A stretch of DNA of 64,000 bases from an uncultured Alphaproteobacteria bacterium (GTDB lineage Bacteria > Pseudomonadota > Alphaproteobacteria > RF32 > CAG-239). Below, in pieces: positions 59,637-64,000 of the stretch; position 1 is the first letter of the stretch; each line of letters starts with the position of its first letter. The notes under the pieces were generated by a model, which saw only the letters and a list, made by a program, of their open reading frames with translations, ran no database searches and was not told the DNA's origin. Location: the NCBI GenBank assembly GCA_944391685.1, contig CALXUM010000002.1, positions 1-64,000 on the forward strand, read 5' to 3'. The position numbers were made by a program, and so were the translations under genes.

Positions 59637-62600
59637 ATGTCAGAAGTTAAGATGAAAATGATGGATGGTAACGAAGCTGCAGCTTCCGTTGCCCACCGCA
59701 TGAACGAAGTCTGCGTTATTTACCCGATTACCCCATCATCTCCGATGGGTGAATGGGCTGATGCGTGGTCTGCCGCCAAACAAAAAAACCTTTGGGGTGT
59801 AATCCCTGAAGTTCAGGAAATGCAATCAGAGGCCGGTGCTGCCGGTGCTTGCCACGGTTCTATCCAGGCAGGTTCTTTAACCACCACTTTCACAGCCTCT
59901 CAAGGTCTTTTGTTAATGATCCCCAACATGTATAAAATTGCCGGTGAACTTTCTCCGTTCGTAATGCATGTTGCCGCACGTTCTTTGGCTTACCATGCCT
60001 TGTCTATTTTTGGCGATCATTCCGACGTAATGTCTTGCCGCCAAACCGGATTTGCAATGTTGTGCTCAAATTCCGTACAAGAAGCTCATGACTTTGCCGC
60101 TATTGCACAGACATCAACTTTGCGTTCACGCGTTCCGTTCATGCATTTCTTTGACGGTTTCCGCACTTCACATGAAATCAAAAAAATCAAATTACTTTCA
60201 GACGATGATTTGCGTGCCATGTTAGAAGGGGTTGATTATCAATTCAACGCCAAAAATGCCTTGCGTCCGGAAGCTCCGGTTATCCGCGGCACGGCTCAAA
60301 ACCCTGACGTATTTTTCCAAGGTCGTGAAGCTGCTAATCCTTTCTATAATAAGGTTGAACAAATTGTTCAAGAAGAAATGGATAAGTTTGCCAAAATCAG
60401 CGGTCGTCAATACAAAACCGTTGAATATGTTGGCCCAGCCGATGCTGAACAAGTTATTGTTATCATGGGATCCGGTGCTGAAACAGTTGATGAAGCCATC
60501 ACTTACCTCAACAACAACGGTTACAAAGTCGGCTTGCTTAAAGTTCGTCTTTATCGTCCTTTCCCGTCCAAATCTTTTGTTAAGGCTTTGCCTGCATCGG
60601 TAAAAGTTGTTAACGTTTTGGACCGCACCAAAGAATCAGGTTCTATTGGTGAACCTTTGTACTTGGATGTTGTTGCAACCTTAACTCAAGCTCATGCTAA
60701 TGGCGAGATTGCTAACATGCCTCGCATTTATGGCGGTCGTTATGGTTTGTCATCTAAAGAATTCACCCCCGGAATGGTTCGTGCCGTTTATGATAACGGG
60801 GCATCAGCCAAACCTATCAACGGTTTCTCGGTTGGTATTAACGATGATGTAAACAACACTTCTTTACCTTACAGTGATGATATTGATACTGAAGGCAAAG
60901 ACGTAGTTCGTGCCGTATTCTATGGTTTAGGTGCTGACGGAACGGTTGGTGCTAACAAAAACTCAATTAAAATCATTGCCGAAGATGCCGGTAAATATGG
61001 TCAAGGATATTTTGTTTACGATTCACGTAAATCCGGTTCTATGACCACATCTCACTTGCGTTTTTCAGACAATCCGATTAAAGCTGCATACTTAATTAAT
61101 AAGGCAGACTTTGTTGCTTGTCACCAATTCCCGTTCATGGCTAAAGTTGATATTTTGAAAATAGCCAAACCGGGAGCAACCTTCCTCTTGAATGCACCTT
61201 ACAGTGCTGAAGAAGTTTGGGACAAACTCCCCATCGAAGTTCAAGAAGAAATCATCAACAAAAAGCTTGAATTTTACACCATTAATGCGGTTGAAGTTGC
61301 TCGCGAAACTGGCATGGGCCAACGCATCAACACCATTATGCAGGCTTGTTTCTTTGCCATTTCAAACATCTTGCCAAAAGATGAAGCTATTGAGCAAATC
61401 AAAAACGCCATCAAAAAAACCTACAGCAAAAAAGGTGACGCCATTGTTCAAAAGAACTTTGCCGCTGTTGATGCCTCTTTGGCTCACTTGCACAAAGTTC
61501 AATATCCGTCAACCGTTACTTCCAAATTCCACCGTGCATTGCCGGTTCCGGCTGATGCTCCGGAATTTATTCAAAAAGTTACCGGTGAAATCATTGCCGA
61601 CCGTGGTAATGAGCTTCCTGTTTCAGCTTTTGAAAAAGTTGTTGACGGTACTTGGCCGACAGGTACAACCCAATATGAAAAACGCTGCATTGCAACAGAA
61701 ATTCCGGTATGGGATCCTGACACATGTATCCAATGCGGCAAATGTTCATTGGTTTGCCCGCATGGTGTTATCCGTATGAAAGTTGCCACGGAAGAAGAGT
61801 TGAAAAATGCTCCTCAAGGTTTCAAATCTGCTCCTTATAAAGGAAAAGAATTTGCCGGCAAACAATTCATTTGGCAAATGTCACCTGAAGACTGCACCGG
61901 CTGTGGCATCTGTGTATCAGCCTGCCCGGCTAAGAACAAAGCTAATCCGGAACGCAAAGCCATCAATATGGATCATATTGAAAACCATCTTGATGAGCAA
62001 AAAGCTTGCTGGAAGTTCTTTGAAACTTTGCCTTATGTAAAACGTACCGAAGTTACCAAAAACTTGCCCAAGACCACTCAGATGATTCAACCTTTGTTTG
62101 AGTTCTCTGGTGCTTGTGCCGGTTGTGGTGAAACTCCTTATGTTAAATTGTTGACTCAATTGTTTGGTGACCGCATGGTTGTTGCCAATGCCACCGGATG
62201 TTCATCAATTTACTCCGGTAACTTGCCGACCACACCTTATGCCAAAGATGAAAAAGGTCATGGACCGGCTTGGGCAAACTCTTTGTTTGAAGACAATGCC
62301 GAATTTGGTCTTGGCATGAGATTTTCAATTGATCAACAAACCGGTTTTGCCAAAACCTTGCTTGAAGGCTTAAAAGATAAAATCGGTGCTGATTTGGTTG
62401 AAAAAATCTTAAACAACCCGCAATCTACCGATGTTGAAATTGATGCTCAACGCGATTTGGTAAAAGAATTACGTGCCAAATTATCAGGCATCAACAGTGA
62501 AGAAGCCAAACATCTTGATAAATTGGCCGACTACCTGATTAAAAAATCCGTATGGATTTTAGGTGGTGATGGCTGGGCTTATGACATTGGCTTCGGTGGT

Positions 62601-63197
62601 CTTGACCATGCTATTGCCTCTGGCAAAAACATCAACATTTTGGTAATGGATACCGGTGTATATTCCAATACTGGTGGTCAACAATCAAAAGCAACTCCGA
62701 TGGGTGCATCTGCTAAGTTTGCCACTGCCGGAAAATCCTTACCTAAGAAAGATTTGGCTATGATTGCCATGTCTTACGGCAATGTTTATGTTGCTCAAGT
62801 TGCCTTTGGTGCCAACGATTCGCAAGTTATCAAAGCCATGAACGAAGCAGAAGCTTATGATGGTCCGTCCATCATTATCGCCTACTCACACTGCATTGCT
62901 CAAGGTTTCAACCTTGCTGATGGTCTAAACCACCAAAAAGCAGCTGTTGAATCAGGCTCATGGCCTTTGTATCGTTACAATCCGGAAAACATCAAAGAAG
63001 GCAAAGCTCCTCTGATGTTGGATTCAAAAGCCCCGACCAAACCTTTGGCCGAATACATGGCTAATGAAACCCGCTTCCAGATTGTTAACAAGCAAAATCC
63101 TGAACGTTATGAGACCTTGGTTAACAAAGCTCAAGAAAACGTTAATGAAAAACGTTCTTTGCTTGAACACATGTCTGAATTCAAAGTTGCCGAATAA
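59637..63197 (+). CDS. nifJ: Pyruvate:ferredoxin (flavodoxin) oxidoreductase
   Basis: 1186 residues, the full single-chain type. It oxidises pyruvate to acetyl-CoA and CO2 and passes electrons to ferredoxin or flavodoxin. The N-terminal domain I has EAAASVAHRMNEVCVIYPITP; two 4Fe-4S motifs (CIQCGKCSLVCP and CTGCGICVSACP) lie near 700-760; the proximal cluster cysteines include CAGCGETPY and ATGCSSIYSG; and the thiamine diphosphate site is in GGDGWAYDIGFGGLDH. It is the strongest sign of anaerobic energy metabolism here. Its base usage (more GC at third positions) suggests high expression. Confidence 0.97.
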   Translation: MSEVKMKMMDGNEAAASVAHRMNEVCVIYPITPSSPMGEWADAWSAAKQKNLWGVIPEVQEMQSEAGAAGACHGSIQAGSLTTTFTASQGLLLMIPNMYKIAGELSPFVMHVAARSLAYHALSIFGDHSDVMSCRQTGFAMLCSNSVQEAHDFAAIAQTSTLRSRVPFMHFFDGFRTSHEIKKIKLLSDDDLRAMLEGVDYQFNAKNALRPEAPVIRGTAQNPDVFFQGREAANPFYNKVEQIVQEEMDKFAKISGRQYKTVEYVGPADAEQVIVIMGSGAETVDEAITYLNNNGYKVGLLKVRLYRPFPSKSFVKALPASVKVVNVLDRTKESGSIGEPLYLDVVATLTQAHANGEIANMPRIYGGRYGLSSKEFTPGMVRAVYDNGASAKPINGFSVGINDDVNNTSLPYSDDIDTEGKDVVRAVFYGLGADGTVGANKNSIKIIAEDAGKYGQGYFVYDSRKSGSMTTSHLRFSDNPIKAAYLINKADFVACHQFPFMAKVDILKIAKPGATFLLNAPYSAEEVWDKLPIEVQEEIINKKLEFYTINAVEVARETGMGQRINTIMQACFFAISNILPKDEAIEQIKNAIKKTYSKKGDAIVQKNFAAVDASLAHLHKVQYPSTVTSKFHRALPVPADAPEFIQKVTGEIIADRGNELPVSAFEKVVDGTWPTGTTQYEKRCIATEIPVWDPDTCIQCGKCSLVCPHGVIRMKVATEEELKNAPQGFKSAPYKGKEFAGKQFIWQMSPEDCTGCGICVSACPAKNKANPERKAINMDHIENHLDEQKACWKFFETLPYVKRTEVTKNLPKTTQMIQPLFEFSGACAGCGETPYVKLLTQLFGDRMVVANATGCSSIYSGNLPTTPYAKDEKGHGPAWANSLFEDNAEFGLGMRFSIDQQTGFAKTLLEGLKDKIGADLVEKILNNPQSTDVEIDAQRDLVKELRAKLSGINSEEAKHLDKLADYLIKKSVWILGGDGWAYDIGFGGLDHAIASGKNINILVMDTGVYSNTGGQQSKATPMGASAKFATAGKSLPKKDLAMIAMSYGNVYVAQVAFGANDSQVIKAMNEAEAYDGPSIIIAYSHCIAQGFNLADGLNHQKAAVESGSWPLYRYNPENIKEGKAPLMLDSKAPTKPLAEYMANETRFQIVNKQNPERYETLVNKAQENVNEKRSLLEHMSEFKVAE

Positions 63198-63212
63198 GCA
63201 ATTCTAAAAAAG

Positions 63213-63251
63213 CAAAAAAAACACCCTGACCTAAAATCAGGGTGTTTTTTC
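63213..63251 (+). terminator. Terminator of nifJ
   Basis: A 9-bp perfect stem (ACACCCTGA/TCAGGGTGT) with a 7-base loop is followed by six T. Confidence 0.88.
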
Positions 63252-63342
63252 ATATTTAGCATATTAATTATTGACAAAATTTCCCAAAACGGATTAAACT
63301 ACTTATCAAACAAATATTATTAACTTTTATAATCTTACTATT

Positions 63343-64000
63343 ATGCATAACCTAAAACTTTACTTGGAAACTCCTGACGATTGCGTAGCCGTCAGCAGTT
63401 CAGAGGCGGATTTTTTCCTCTCCCAAGACATCAAAAAAAATACCGAATTACCAATTCCCGGTATTTTTTATCCTAAAGACAATGACGCATATGGAATTCT
63501 AATCTGGGCAAAACTGGCAAAGAAATACAATCGATGTATCCCAATATTTAAAGATAATGCAGACAATTTACGTAACCTGCAAATCAACGGAATATTTAAA
63601 CCTCTCGGGCATGAAAATATTATCTACGCCGGCTATGATTATTACATGTTCACGAATGAACCTAGACAAGGTCTCACCATCAACAAAATAGCCATCAACG
63701 GTGATGAAAATATTGCTAAAGCAATAGCCGAAATGAGAGGATATATCAACATGGACTTTGTTATCAGTAAACTATATCTCATAGGTAGAGTAAAAAAATA
63801 CCTAACGTCTATGTGGATAGGATACGGAGAAGATCAAAAAACCGGTGAAGCTACACTATTCTTCGCCCCAATATTCCCGGAAGATGTAAAAATCTTCCAA
63901 AAATATGATGTCAATGAAATTGCCAGAGAAGGCATGGACACCGGAGACTACTTCATTCACAATGATCATCTTTGGCAAATTGCCAAAGATGAAGATGGAT
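63343..64000 (+). CDS. Unrecognised protein, truncated by the window end
   Basis: An open frame of 219 codons from an ATG at 63343 to the window edge. It has no signal peptide or membrane segment at its start. The sequence contains ordinary, well-mixed residues (for example ELPIPGIFYPKDNDAYGILI and TGEATLFFAPIFPEDVK), and I cannot assign a family. The ATG has no strong ribosome-binding site. It is the next gene after the nifJ terminator. Confidence 0.65.
   Translation, partial: MHNLKLYLETPDDCVAVSSSEADFFLSQDIKKNTELPIPGIFYPKDNDAYGILIWAKLAKKYNRCIPIFKDNADNLRNLQINGIFKPLGHENIIYAGYDYYMFTNEPRQGLTINKIAINGDENIAKAIAEMRGYINMDFVISKLYLIGRVKKYLTSMWIGYGEDQKTGEATLFFAPIFPEDVKIFQKYDVNEIAREGMDTGDYFIHNDHLWQIAKDEDG

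Noticed and set aside
61192..61779. 195-codon plus-strand frame inside nifJ
   Set aside because: Shifted-frame shadow of a highly expressed gene with biased codons.

Overview
The window is a stretch of an AT-rich alphaproteobacterial chromosome. The taxonomic signal comes from cell-cycle genes typical of that class: MipZ, CckA, HdaA and GcrA. It is reinforced by the fliQ-fliR-flhB-cckA gene order, FlaF, a single bifunctional Rsh (SpoT-type) protein and an encoded G-1 on tRNA-His. A pyruvate:ferredoxin oxidoreductase of full NifJ length suggests anaerobic or microaerobic fermentative metabolism. A host-associated, possibly gut-dwelling, motile member of an uncultured lineage would fit, but that is inference.

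Layout. 1-0.5 kb: a near-identical 195-bp direct repeat that includes the 3' end of tRNA-His. 0.6-11.6 kb: D,D-carboxypeptidase, MipZ, phosphoglucomutase, a GH114-like secreted protein, the flagellar export genes fliQ-fliR-flhB, the hybrid kinase CckA, HdaA and a small unknown gene. 11.6-20.9 kb: thiol-motif lipoprotein, two-headed ArsR-type regulator, membrane flavodoxin, tRNA-Met, AIDA-type autotransporter, YgiW-like protein, nitroreductase, MotA/MotB, TerC and an ArsB/NhaD-type transporter. 21-28.3 kb: the dTDP-rhamnose operon rmlACDB with a glycosyltransferase, then nagA-nagB and a membrane protein.

28.3-47.2 kb, almost all minus strand: pheST, rplT, rpmI, the lipoprotein exporter LolCD, a tandem-duplicated FlaF, the rod/ring genes flgF-flgG-flgA-flgH, the housekeeping set lepB-rnc-era, acpS, rsh and rpoZ, and two exported proteins. 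GcrA (47.3 kb, plus) closes this block. 47.9-58.2 kb: a tightly packed minus-strand surface-polysaccharide operon with the enzymes for GDP-D-glycero-D-manno-heptose, several large multi-domain glycosyltransferases and a rhamnan-synthesis-F-like protein. 58.4-64 kb: tRNA-Gly, a DMT exporter, nifJ and the start of an unrecognised gene that runs off the window.

The feature that most deserves attention is in the polysaccharide operon. Four reading-frame breaks lie within about 8.2 kb. All four are at runs of A in the coding strand, and all four are repaired by one extra A (or by one -1 slip). The sequence on both sides of each break still encodes clean protein of the expected family. Repairing two of them joins three reading frames into one protein of about 1,436 residues with the order glycosyltransferase, 4Fe-4S/FrhB-like, polysaccharide pyruvyltransferase, glycosyltransferase. 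I noticed no such break in the other genes of the window. Phase variation, poly-A slippage that rescues the product, gene decay and assembly error are all possible.
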